From: CAZICM01 sp964537685
GTDB taxonomy: Bacteria > Myxococcota_A > Polyangia > Polyangiales > Polyangiaceae
NCBI GenBank assembly: GCA_964537685.1
Contig: CAZICM010000058.1
Coordinates: 1-58,306, forward strand
Length of the DNA stretch: 58,306 nucleotides
Reading direction: 5' to 3'
Positions 49,641-57,757 of the stretch are shown here, piece by piece. The notes beneath the pieces are model-generated. The model did no database searches, was not told the origin of the DNA, and was given only the letters and a program-made list of their open reading frames with translations. Both the position numbers and the translations under genes were made by a program. Position 1 is the first letter of the stretch. Each line of letters starts with the position of its first letter.

Positions 49641-50468
49641 TCACAGAACCTTGGCTTCGTTTTGCAGGCGCGACACAAGCTCGGCCACGTCCTTCACCTT
49701 GATGCCCGCCTTGCGCTTCGGCGGCGGCTCAAAGGCGTGATAGCCGGCCTTTAACGCTGTATCCGCTGTCAGATCCGACAGTTTCATTTCAGCGAGAGGC
49801 TTCTTCTTCGCGGCCATAATCGCGGGCAGCGCGGCGAAGCGAACACCGTCGTTGTACTTGAAGGTCGCCGCTGTTTTCGTGGAGTACACGCTCGTCGGCG
49901 AAACAATGCGCAGATCCACCGTCACGACGGCGGGCAATGTCACGCGGAGAGAAATCACGCCTCCGTCGACTTCGCGGCCCACCAGAAGCGAAGAAGCCTC
50001 TTCCCGGATCGTCGCGGCAAAGGTCGCCATCGGCCAATCCAGAAGCTCCGCCAGAATCTGGCCGACCTGATTGGAATCACCGTCGACGGCTTGCTTGCCC
50101 ATCAGAACGAGATCCGGTTTTTCGCGCTCCACCAGGGCTTTGAGCGCACGGGCGATCAGATCACCGTCGAGCTTGTCATCGGCGGCGTCCACGCGAATGG
50201 CGCGATCGGCACCGGTTGCGAGCGCGGCGCGCAGCGTGGTTTCCGCATCTTTTGGTGCGAACGTGACCACAACCACTTCGCCCGCGCGCACCTTCGGCGT
50301 TTGACCATTTTCAGTCAGCCGAAGAGCGGCTTCGAGGGCGTACTCGTCGAAAGGATTCAGCTTCCAGGGCAGATCGCCCGTTTCAATTGTTGCGCCGGAA
50401 GCAGGGATTTTAATCTTGTTGGCGTTGTCGGGATCGGCGACGCGCTTGAGTGGAACAAGGATTTTCAC
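49641..50468 (-). CDS. etfB: Electron transfer flavoprotein beta subunit
   Basis: The protein has 275 residues. It opens with MKILVPLKRVADPD, followed by WKLNPFDEYALEAALRL and a GADRAIRVD segment, then LVLMGKQAVDGDSNQVGQILAELL, the EtfB adenine-nucleotide binding region. Length and order match the family. It is the partner of EtfA, encoded immediately downstream. It is the first gene of the minus-strand string that continues through the kinase, GreB, the TPP enzyme and the M17_N-like gene. The 198-base gap upstream to nadB (divergent) should carry its promoter. Function is secure. Confidence 0.95.
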   Translation of the reverse strand: MKILVPLKRVADPDNANKIKIPASGATIETGDLPWKLNPFDEYALEAALRLTENGQTPKVRAGEVVVVTFAPKDAETTLRAALATGADRAIRVDAADDKLDGDLIARALKALVEREKPDLVLMGKQAVDGDSNQVGQILAELLDWPMATFAATIREEASSLLVGREVDGGVISLRVTLPAVVTVDLRIVSPTSVYSTKTAATFKYNDGVRFAALPAIMAAKKKPLAEMKLSDLTADTALKAGYHAFEPPPKRKAGIKVKDVAELVSRLQNEAKVL

Positions 50469-50666
50469 GGCCCGTTTCCTCCTGTTTGAGGGTTCGTGCG
50501 GACTTTCCGTTTTGCCGGCGCGTCATGTCAGTAATGGCCGTGTGCGTCAAGAATGCCCGAGGGGGGCATGAATTCAGGTGAACAGGCCATCAATGCCGCT
50601 GTGTGCGGCGCGCATAGGGTTCGAACTTCGTTTTCCCTTGTTCGCTAAACGACTACGCTCGCGTGC
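50469..50666. other. Divergent etfB/nadB intergenic region with an inverted repeat
   Basis: This 198-base gap has ATGCCC-GAGGG-GGGCAT (50553-50569), a perfect six-base-arm dyad with a five-base centre, about 100 bases before nadB. It might be an operator or a hairpin. No clear promoter hexamers are seen. A segment near 50632 looks like a tRNA T-loop but has no matching stem. Confidence 0.35.
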
Positions 50667-52349
50667 GTGGCAATCACGACCGATTTTCTCGTTATTGGAG
50701 GCGGCATAGCGGGCCTCACTTTTGCGCTCGATATTGCCGATCACGGCGAAGTCATCGTTCTCACCAAGCGCGCCCGCGATGAGTGCAACACCAAATATGC
50801 GCAGGGCGGTATCGCGGCTGTGTTCGCGCCCGACGACTCGCCCGAGGCTCATGCCCGCGACACGCTGATCGCCGGCGCAGGGCTCTGCCATGAAATCGTC
50901 GTTGATATCTGTACGCGCGAAGGCCCCGATCGCGTGCGCGATTTAATGGAACGGGGAGCCCGTTTCGATCGCGACAACAGCCATCTCAGCCTGGGCCGGG
51001 AAGGCGGCCATTCGGCGCGCCGCGTTGTACGCGCAGCCGATGCGACAGGCGCCGAAACCGAAAGGGCGCTGCTGGAGCGCGCCGCACAGCATCCCAATAT
51101 CCGCGTCATCGAGCATCACACCGCGATCGATCTCATCATGCTGTCGCGCTTTGGAGGACCCGATATTTGCCTGGGCGCCTATGTGCTCAACGAGCACGCG
51201 ACCGAAGCTTCAGGAACGCAGCCGGCAAAGGACGCGGCTCCGGCCGAGCGCACATCGTCTCCGGCCCACGACGGCCTGGTTCACACCTACTTGGCGAGGG
51301 CGACCATTCTCGCGAGCGGCGGCGCGGGCAAGGTGTACCTCTACACAACCAATCCCGACGTAGCGACGGGCGACGGCGTGGCCATGGCATTTAGGGCGGG
51401 CGCCGAAATCGCCAACATGGAGTTTTATCAATTCCACCCGACCTGCCTGTATCACCCCGAGGCCAAAAGCTTTTTGATCTCCGAGGCTCTGCGCGGCGAA
51501 GGAGCGATCCTCCGCTTGCTCGACGGCACGGCTTTTATGGCCAGCCACGATCCCCGCAAAGACCTCGCGCCCCGCGATATTGTCGCCCGCACCATCGACT
51601 TTGAAATGAAAAGAACGGGCTCCGAACACGTTCTGCTCGACATCACGCACAGGCCGGCGAGCTTCATCAAAGAACATTTCCCGACCATCTACGCCCAATG
51701 CCTGCGCTTCGGCATCGACATTACGGTGCAGCCCATTCCCGTCGTCCCCGCGGCGCACTACATGTGCGGCGGTATCAGCACCGACCTCCACGGCCGCACC
51801 ACCATTCCCGGCTTGTGGGCCATCGGCGAATGCGCCTTCACCGGCCTCCACGGCGCCAACCGCCTCGCATCGAACTCCCTGCTCGAAGGCATGGTCTTTG
51901 GACACCGCGCGGCCGTGCGCCTCGCCTCAAGCATCGCCGAACTTCGCAAGAGCCCCTTTCCCGAAGTCCCCGAATGGCAGACCGGCAATGCCGTTCCCAG
52001 CGATGAAGGCGTTGTCGTCGCTCACAACTGGGACGAACTCCGCCGCACCATGTGGAACTACGTCGGCATCGTCCGATCCGACGCCCGCCTGCGCAGAGCC
52101 GCCCGCCGCATCGCGCTTCTTCAGGAAGAAATCCGCGAGTACTACTGGAAACACCTTGTCACACGCGATCTTCTCGAGCTCCGCAACATCGCCACCGTGG
52201 CCGAACTCATCGTAGGCTGCGCCGCCGTGCGCCACGAAAGCCGCGGCCTCCACAGCACCATCGACTACCCAGAAACCCATTCCCGCTTTGTGGCGGACAC
52301 CGTTGTAAAACGCGGTGTTCCCCCGCATCTCCGGCCCATCCGCGGCTAA
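50667..52349 (+). CDS. nadB: L-aspartate oxidase
   Basis: The protein has 560 residues from a GTG. The FAD-binding N-terminus reads FLVIGGGIAGLTFALDIAD, then TKYAQGGIAAVFAPDDSPEAH, the NadB hallmark. Later come EFYQFHPTCLYHPEAKSFL and SEALRGEGAILRLLDG, LHGRTTIPGLWAIGECAFTGLHGANRLASNSLLEG, and the helical C-terminal domain with LRRAARRIALLQEEI. It oxidises aspartate to iminoaspartate in the NAD pathway. An insertion of about 35 residues (Ala/Glu/Pro-rich, near residues 175-210) is longer than usual. Catalytic Arg/His residues appear kept. NadA/NadC are not in the window. The CPBP gene follows two bases later. Confidence 0.95.
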   Translation: MAITTDFLVIGGGIAGLTFALDIADHGEVIVLTKRARDECNTKYAQGGIAAVFAPDDSPEAHARDTLIAGAGLCHEIVVDICTREGPDRVRDLMERGARFDRDNSHLSLGREGGHSARRVVRAADATGAETERALLERAAQHPNIRVIEHHTAIDLIMLSRFGGPDICLGAYVLNEHATEASGTQPAKDAAPAERTSSPAHDGLVHTYLARATILASGGAGKVYLYTTNPDVATGDGVAMAFRAGAEIANMEFYQFHPTCLYHPEAKSFLISEALRGEGAILRLLDGTAFMASHDPRKDLAPRDIVARTIDFEMKRTGSEHVLLDITHRPASFIKEHFPTIYAQCLRFGIDITVQPIPVVPAAHYMCGGISTDLHGRTTIPGLWAIGECAFTGLHGANRLASNSLLEGMVFGHRAAVRLASSIAELRKSPFPEVPEWQTGNAVPSDEGVVVAHNWDELRRTMWNYVGIVRSDARLRRAARRIALLQEEIREYYWKHLVTRDLLELRNIATVAELIVGCAAVRHESRGLHSTIDYPETHSRFVADTVVKRGVPPHLRPIRG

Positions 52350-52351
52350 CC

Positions 52352-53236
52352 ATGCAATCTAACGATCCGAGCGATCCATCCGACCCAACCGAATCCGGGG
52401 AGCCGCCCTCCTACGGCGATTCCAATAGCGATCCTGAAGCCGTGCGTCCCATGTCCGCCGGTGCGGCGCTGATGTGGTCTTCGGGTGTAATCCTTGGCTT
52501 TTGGCTTCTGGCCAGCCTGATGAGATCCTCCGAACCCGACCTGATCGGCGCCTTCGCCTGCCAGGCCGCCGCCATGCTGTTCGGCTTGTTTCTCATCCTT
52601 CGCGCCCACGCCCCAATGGCATCGATTCGCCGCTTTTTAGGCGCCCGGCCCGCCCACCCGGCCTTCTATCCCCTCGCGCTGCTCCTGGGTCTCAGCGTTC
52701 ATGTTCCGGCCGACACCATTTACCGATGGATTGAACAGCGCTGGCCCAGCTCTCCCCAAACCCTTCCAAAATTCTTCCAGGAGTCATCGCTTCCCAAACA
52801 AATCGCAATGGGATGTATTTTGATTGTATTGGGCCCCCTCATTGAAGAAATCTTCTTCCGCGGCGCTCTTTTTAGACCGCTCCGCAAACAAAACTCGGCA
52901 TTTACCGTTATCGCCGTCACCTCGGCATGCTTTGCCATCGCCCACGCCATGCCTCAGACTTATCTTCCTATTGCCCTGGTAGGAATATCGATCGGAATGG
53001 CCCGCCTATGCAGCGGCTCCTTTATCCCTCCGCTGTTGGTCCACGCCGCTTTTAATGCCCTCTCCCTCTATGCAATGGCCACATCCCCCACGGCCGAAAA
53101 TACCCCTGACGAACCAATTCCTCTATGGCTCACCCTATCGGGCACCGCCATGACCGTCTCGGTTTTGGCTGGATTTATAGCCATCGGAAAATACTCCAGC
53201 ATGAGCCTTGAAGCCCAGAAGCTGGATACACAATAA
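52352..53236 (+). CDS. CPBP-family intramembrane metalloprotease
   Basis: The protein has 294 residues from the ATG at 52352, two bases after the nadB stop; the frame extends further upstream within nadB. The N-terminal 40 residues are polar and acidic. Several membrane helices follow. The CPBP motifs are EEIFFRGALF (EExxxR), then HAMPQTYLP (His) and HAAFNAL (HxxxN), the typical catalytic set, so it should be active as an intramembrane protease or an immunity-type protein. By family knowledge these are Abi-like CAAX proteases. Co-transcription with nadB is likely from the spacing, but a functional link is not evident. Confidence 0.9.
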   Translation: MQSNDPSDPSDPTESGEPPSYGDSNSDPEAVRPMSAGAALMWSSGVILGFWLLASLMRSSEPDLIGAFACQAAAMLFGLFLILRAHAPMASIRRFLGARPAHPAFYPLALLLGLSVHVPADTIYRWIEQRWPSSPQTLPKFFQESSLPKQIAMGCILIVLGPLIEEIFFRGALFRPLRKQNSAFTVIAVTSACFAIAHAMPQTYLPIALVGISIGMARLCSGSFIPPLLVHAAFNALSLYAMATSPTAENTPDEPIPLWLTLSGTAMTVSVLAGFIAIGKYSSMSLEAQKLDTQ

Positions 53237-53268
53237 AAAACATTCCCAATTCAATCGAGAAAAGCACC

Positions 53269-54414
53269 GTGAATGAAATCGATCAGATGACTTCCAAAGA
53301 AGAGCCCCAAGCCCGGCGCGTCTCCAATGTCGCGCTATGCCTTCCGGGCGGCGGCCTGACGGGCGCGCTGTACCAGGTGGGCGCGCTGGCTGCCTTGGAA
53401 GACGGCGTTTCCGGCATTGAAGGCCAGGGATTTTGTGTCTACATCGGCCAAAGCAGCGGGGCCACCGTAGCGGCCGGATTGGCGGGCGGCATTTCCGTCG
53501 ATCGCATGTACCGCGCCCTTTTAGATCCCGCGGACGATTTTTTCCCCCTCGACCGCGATCATTTATTGCGGGTCGATATTGACGAATGGCGCCGCGCCCT
53601 ATCCACAAGCTGGGTTGCGCTTCGCCATGCCTTGGCGCGCCTGTCTTCAAGGCGGGACGCCGCCGAACAAAGCCCTTGGCCCAATTATTTTTGGGAGCAA
53701 ATGGATCGCCTCAACGATTCCTTGCCCGCCGGCTTGCTGAGGCTCGATCGCTATGAACGATTCTTGGCCGAATTTTTTGTGCGCCGCGGGATTCCCAATT
53801 CATTCCGCGATCTCGGCCGCACCTTAAGAATTGCCGCGCACGATATTGATTCGGGCGAAAGGGTGATGTTTGGCTCCCCCGGTTACGATGAAGTACCTAT
53901 TTCCCTGGCCTGCGCTGCATCGATGGCGCTGCCCCTATTTTATTCTCCGGTCCGCATTGGAGATCGGCACTATTTAGATGGAGGGCTTGGACAAGTCGCG
54001 CAGCTCGACATGGCCAAAGAAGCGGGAGCCGAGCTTGTGATTGTCGTCAATCCCTTGGTGCCTGTATCGACAGAAAACCGGGCTGTACCCACCGGTCATG
54101 GAGTACGGGAAAGCGTCCGCGATAAAGGGCTTTTATGGATGCACAACCAAGCGATGCGCATCTCGGCGCATGCCCGCCTTCACGAAGAGCTTCGCCGCGA
54201 ACGCGAACGCCCCGAAGGATTAAGCGTTTTGGTTTTAGAGCCCGAGCCGACCGACGTGCTTTTGTTTTTGCACAATCCCGCAAATATGTCTGCGCGGCGA
54301 GCCATTTTAGAATATGCTTACCGGACGACCCGGGAAAGAATTACGCAATGGGTTGAGCGGCACCGGGCAACGGTCAGTCGCATGGGCTGGAGCGAGCGGG
54401 GTTCTGGAACATGA
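53269..54414 (+). CDS. Patatin-like phospholipase
   Basis: The protein has 381 residues from a GTG; an ATG at 53287 is also in frame. The patatin core has the oxyanion loop LPGGGLTGALYQVGAL, the nucleophile elbow YIGQSSGATVAAG (GxSxG) and the DGG triad partner YLDGGLGQVAQ. Membrane segments are absent, so it is soluble or peripheral. The catalytic dyad Ser/Asp is intact. It overlaps the downstream lipoprotein by four bases (ATGA), so the two are translationally coupled, and it starts 32 bases after the CPBP stop. The lipase probably acts on membrane lipids. Its substrate is not indicated. Confidence 0.92.
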   Translation: MNEIDQMTSKEEPQARRVSNVALCLPGGGLTGALYQVGALAALEDGVSGIEGQGFCVYIGQSSGATVAAGLAGGISVDRMYRALLDPADDFFPLDRDHLLRVDIDEWRRALSTSWVALRHALARLSSRRDAAEQSPWPNYFWEQMDRLNDSLPAGLLRLDRYERFLAEFFVRRGIPNSFRDLGRTLRIAAHDIDSGERVMFGSPGYDEVPISLACAASMALPLFYSPVRIGDRHYLDGGLGQVAQLDMAKEAGAELVIVVNPLVPVSTENRAVPTGHGVRESVRDKGLLWMHNQAMRISAHARLHEELRRERERPEGLSVLVLEPEPTDVLLFLHNPANMSARRAILEYAYRTTRERITQWVERHRATVSRMGWSERGSGT

Positions 54415-54875
54415 TACAGAAGCTTCACGATACAGGAACGATTTTGATAATATTTTTATCATCGATGATTGTATTGTATGGCGCGTGTGGCGGGAAAGTT
54501 GTTCTGGATGAAGGCTATCAGGGCGGCGTAGGCGGGATGGGCGGTGCTGGGGGCGCCATTATCAATTCGGCGAATTCGGCGGCTCAATCGGGTTCGGGCG
54601 CGGGCAATTCGACGGGCGCATTTACCTCGGCGGGCAGCGGAACGCCCATACCCTGCGCGACATGCTCCGAATACATTAGCAATTCAAGCGCGCCATTATG
54701 TCCTGAATCCGAAGAAATATTTAAATTGCTTTATACCTGTGTATGTGCGGGACCCTGCGCCATGCAATGCCAGGATAATTATTGCAATAATCCCACTCAG
54801 CTCGTGGACTCGTGCGCGAAATGCGTATTTAACGTTTGTAAAAACGAATTTAATGCCTGCGCTAATGATTTGTAA
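54411..54875 (+). CDS. Small Cys-rich lipoprotein coupled to the patatin gene
   Basis: The protein has 154 residues. The signal (TGTILIIFLSSMIVLYGAC) ends in a lipobox Cys, then a Gly/Ala/Ser-rich linker (about 35-75) and a Cys-rich domain of some 75 residues, CATCSEYISNSSAPLCPE, then CVCAGPCAMQCQDNYCNN and CAKCVFNVCKNEFNACAND. There are about a dozen cysteines, probably paired in the oxidising envelope. It starts inside the end of the patatin gene, so expression is linked to that lipase. It might be its surface partner or inhibitor. This style of Cys-rich linker lipoprotein recurs in the window (5071, 26307). The family is unknown. Confidence 0.75.
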   Translation: MIQKLHDTGTILIIFLSSMIVLYGACGGKVVLDEGYQGGVGGMGGAGGAIINSANSAAQSGSGAGNSTGAFTSAGSGTPIPCATCSEYISNSSAPLCPESEEIFKLLYTCVCAGPCAMQCQDNYCNNPTQLVDSCAKCVFNVCKNEFNACANDL

Positions 54876-54943
54876 CCATGGTCTCAAAACGCTATCGCCT
54901 TTGACCGAGCCCTCAGGGGCCAGCGCCCGGAGTACTCTTCGAG

Positions 54944-55858
54944 ATGAATGCCGGATTCATCGTCCTTTTCATCGCCGTTCTCGTTGTCGGCGCGGCCTTT
55001 ATGTGGCGAAGAACGCGACAACGGCCCGGGTTAGACGCCCATCAAGACCCTCCCAACAATCCCCCGGATATCCCTCCTCCTCGCTCCAACCCAACGCTTG
55101 GGTCCACCCCATCCATGGAAGCAAACTCAGCCACCTCACCGGGAGAGATGCCACGCATTGTCTTCGCGGAACGCACGAAAACAATCGCCATCGGACGCAC
55201 GGTGCGCAGTGTTTGCCATACCCCCGTCTTCGCGCTCATCGAATCCGTCGAATCCTTGTCCGACGCCGAGGAAATCGCCGCCTCGATCGCCCATACCATC
55301 GAAAACGCGCCGCCCGCCTTCCCTTCAATCTGCGAGGCGCTCCAAGATGCGGCGTCTCGGCTCTTGGCCAAAAGTGTCGAACTTGGACGTTCGCAGCCCG
55401 GCGGCGCCTCCGTCATCGCACTGGTCGTGGAACCCTCCCAGATACGTATCGCTCATGTGGGGAATCTGCGTGTTTATGTCGCGCGCGGGGGCCAGGTAAA
55501 GCTTCTCACCCGTGACCACGGGCTGATGCGGGATATCGCGGCCTCGCGCGGACTTTCCGACGAAGTTCTCTGCGATATGCTCGAAGATTCCGGCGCTCCT
55601 CACCGCCGTGTGGTGACTCGCCTCCTGGGGAATAAGCCCGATGTGGCGCTCGATATCATTTCATGGCCCTGCCGCTCCGGCGACACATTCATTCTTCTAT
55701 CGAACACCATGGCCCTTGCTGCGCGGCGCGAGATGCTCGGCCGCCTCTGCGGGCAGTCGAGCGATATTGAATCGTTGGCGGACGCTGTTCTCAAGGAATT
55801 GGGGGCGCAGCCAAGTCTTTGGTCTGACCCCACGACGCTAATCATCCGGGTGCATTGA
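54944..55858 (+). CDS. PP2C-like pseudophosphatase with N-terminal membrane helix
   Basis: The protein has 304 residues. One N-terminal membrane helix (about 4-22) is followed by a Pro/Asn linker (about 30-65) and a PP2C-like domain. The strand order and several landmarks fit PP2C/SpoIIE-type phosphatases: GASVIALVVEPSQIRIAHVGNLRVYVA, KLLTRDHGL, RLLG and TFILLSN. But metal-binding positions are lost. The GDSR site reads GNLR (Asn174), the late DGL site reads SNTM, the DN-T site is SDPTT, and no early DGMGG is found. It is likely inactive as a phosphatase and may act as a binding module for kinases. The call of degeneracy is by hand alignment. It is independent of the lipoprotein upstream (68-base gap). 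Confidence 0.7.
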   Translation: MNAGFIVLFIAVLVVGAAFMWRRTRQRPGLDAHQDPPNNPPDIPPPRSNPTLGSTPSMEANSATSPGEMPRIVFAERTKTIAIGRTVRSVCHTPVFALIESVESLSDAEEIAASIAHTIENAPPAFPSICEALQDAASRLLAKSVELGRSQPGGASVIALVVEPSQIRIAHVGNLRVYVARGGQVKLLTRDHGLMRDIAASRGLSDEVLCDMLEDSGAPHRRVVTRLLGNKPDVALDIISWPCRSGDTFILLSNTMALAARREMLGRLCGQSSDIESLADAVLKELGAQPSLWSDPTTLIIRVH

Positions 55859-56166
55859 GAGACGTCTTCACCGTCATCATCACCGCCCATCCATCCAAAC
55901 GCATCCCCGGCGGCACAGAACGCCTCCTCTCCCGCAAAGCGCCGCGGGAAAGGCGGGCAACATTGTCCCAAGGCATCCGCGCCGCGCGGGAAGGCTTGGC
56001 CGGTTGTCCGAACCTATCCGCGCCGCGCAGGAAGAACCGGACAGAAAATCCAGAGCTGTCCGCGCATAAACTGGTTCAATCGATGCGCCGTCTTGCGGCA
56101 TTTGCGCGTCGCCGTGGATGGGCAAGGTGCTTGACATCTGATCGAGTATGTGTGAAAAAGCCGCGG
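55859..56166. other. Intergenic region with imperfect 41-base direct repeat
   Basis: This 308-base gap has no credible gene. A long TTG-started frame runs through it, but is likely chance. Imperfect direct repeats about 41 bases apart contain atccgcgccgcgc (around 55963-55993 and 56004-56034). A promoter-like element precedes the AAA gene (56131-56159). I see no clear terminator. Confidence 0.45.
56131..56159 (+). promoter_or_regulatory. Promoter-like element of the first AAA/nuclease gene
   Basis: TTGACA (56131-56136), a 17-base spacer, then GAAAAA (56154-56159) with the ATG seven bases after. The same geometry recurs before the second copy. It would place transcription start at or next to the ATG, a leaderless mRNA. 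The -10 is poor, so this is a proposal supported mainly by the conservation. Confidence 0.5.
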
Positions 56167-57717
56167 ATGCCTCGCTTCTTCAATACAGCCGGCCCAAACA
56201 ATCCTGCCGACCACTACACCCTCCCCGTGCTGGCCCGGCTCCCCGAGTTGCGAGAGCTCATCGACCAAAAGAGTTACTTCGTTATCCACGCGCCCCGCCA
56301 AACGGGCAAGACCACGCTGATAAAAACAATGGCCGCCGAGCTGAATGTCGAAGGCCAATACACCGGTATTTTCGTTTCTATGGAAAGCGGAGCCGCCTTT
56401 CTTCATGATCCTCCCGCGGGCGAATTGAGCATCCTTGATCATTGGCGCCAAAGCGCGCGTGTACGTCTTGCCCCCGAGTTTCAGCCTCCGCCTTTTCCCG
56501 AAGCCGCGCCGGGAGCCCGAATCCGCGCTGCGTTGGGAGCGTGGGCTCAGGCTTCGACCCGGCCCTTGGTCGTGTTTATCGATGAAATCGATGCCCTCGA
56601 AGGCTCGCTTCTCATTTCCGTGCTGCGGCAGATACGCGAGGGATATAACGATAGACCCAAGGGCTTTCCTTGGTCGTTGGCGCTGATTGGCATGCGCAAT
56701 GTGCGCGATTATAAATTTGCCTCCGGCGGTGCCAGCACAACCCATTCGTCCAGTCCTTTTAATATTGTGGCGAAGGCCCTGACGCTTAGCAATTTTACGC
56801 AAGAAGAGGTGAAAGCGCTCTATGGCCAGCACACCGAGGAAACAGGTCAAGTCTTTTTGCCCGGGGTAGTGGAGCAAGCTTTTGTCTTAACCCAGGGCCA
56901 ACCCTGGCTGGTGAATGCCCTGGCCAATGAGATGATCCAAACCCTGGTGCGGGATCGTTCAAAGCCGATTGGAATCGAGCAATTGGAGCAGGCGAAAGAG
57001 AATTTAATTTTGAGGCAGGACACCCATTTGGACAGCTTGGCCGAAAGGCTTCGCGAGCCCAGGATCCGAGCCATTATCGAACCGATGCTATCGGGGGAGC
57101 TGGTGAGAGACGTTCCCGAGGACGATATTCGTCTGGCCACGGATTTAGGCTTGCTTCGGGTCATACGCGGAGGGCGTCTGGAGGTGGCGAATCCGATGTA
57201 CCGCGAAATTATCATAAGAAATCTTTCGGCGTCCATTCAGCGGGAAACGCCGATGATATCGCCGAGCTGGCTGGGGCAGGATGGGAAGTTAAAGAGGGAA
57301 GCATTGCTTGCGTCTTTTATGCAGTTTTGGAGGCAGCATGGCGAGGTGCTGATGGGAGCATCGCCTTACCATGAGGCGGCGCCTCATTTGGTGCTGATGG
57401 CGTTTTTGCATCGGGTGGTGAATGGGGGAGGTGTGATAGAACGGGAGTATGCGACGGGTATGGGGCGCATGGATTTGTGCGTGCGTTATGGGGGCGAGGT
57501 GTTGGGCATCGAGGTAAAGGTATGGCGGGATGGGCGCAAAGATCCAGAAGCGGACGGGCTTGCGCAATTGGACAGTTATTTGACGGGTTTGGGGCAGGAG
57601 AGCGGGTGGTTGTTGATATTTGATAAGCGGGCGGGCCTGAGTCCAGTGGAGGAGAGATTAAGTATGCATGAAGGAATAACGCCTTCCGGGAGGCGGGTGG
57701 CGGTGGTGAGGGCGTAG
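56167..57717 (+). CDS. AAA ATPase with C-terminal PD-(D/E)XK nuclease-like domain, copy 1
   Basis: The protein has 516 residues from the ATG at 56167, the start shared by the second copy; an in-frame GTG lies at 56152. It opens MPRFFNTAGP, then the Walker A loop HAPRQTGKTTL at about residues 41-51, and Walker B LVVFIDEIDALEG near 135-147. Middle helical regions follow. The C-terminus (about 440-500) has GRMDLCVRY and GIEVKVWR, matching the D...ExK core of PD-(D/E)XK nucleases. Relatives (AAA-like ATPase plus nuclease-type tail) occur in multiple copies in myxobacteria and other large genomes. The role is unknown; defence or mobile-element activity is a reasonable thought, with no direct evidence. 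A near-identical second gene follows. Confidence 0.82.
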   Translation: MPRFFNTAGPNNPADHYTLPVLARLPELRELIDQKSYFVIHAPRQTGKTTLIKTMAAELNVEGQYTGIFVSMESGAAFLHDPPAGELSILDHWRQSARVRLAPEFQPPPFPEAAPGARIRAALGAWAQASTRPLVVFIDEIDALEGSLLISVLRQIREGYNDRPKGFPWSLALIGMRNVRDYKFASGGASTTHSSSPFNIVAKALTLSNFTQEEVKALYGQHTEETGQVFLPGVVEQAFVLTQGQPWLVNALANEMIQTLVRDRSKPIGIEQLEQAKENLILRQDTHLDSLAERLREPRIRAIIEPMLSGELVRDVPEDDIRLATDLGLLRVIRGGRLEVANPMYREIIIRNLSASIQRETPMISPSWLGQDGKLKREALLASFMQFWRQHGEVLMGASPYHEAAPHLVLMAFLHRVVNGGGVIEREYATGMGRMDLCVRYGGEVLGIEVKVWRDGRKDPEADGLAQLDSYLTGLGQESGWLLIFDKRAGLSPVEERLSMHEGITPSGRRVAVVRA

Positions 57718-57721
57718 GCAC

Positions 57722-57750
57722 TTGACATCTGATCGAATATGTGCGAATAG
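57722..57750 (+). promoter_or_regulatory. Promoter-like element of the second AAA/nuclease gene
   Basis: TTGACA (57722-57727), 17-base spacer, GAATAG (57745-57750), then seven bases to the ATG at 57758. It starts only five bases after the first copy's stop. Sequence and spacing match the first copy, which supports function. As there, the transcript would be leaderless or nearly so. Confidence 0.5.
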
Positions 57751-57757
57751 GCTCCGC

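Noticed and set aside
50600..50645. tRNA-like T-loop (ggttcgaac) upstream of nadB
   Set aside because: The flanking five bases on each side do not pair, and no acceptor or anticodon stem can be drawn on either strand.
55855..56166. Longer AAA gene starting at the TTG at 55855 and reading 104 extra codons
   Set aside because: The second copy keeps the same leader but its frame is not open there, and the ATG at 56167/57758 is the shared start with a conserved promoter-like leader. The extra part has no protein-like features.
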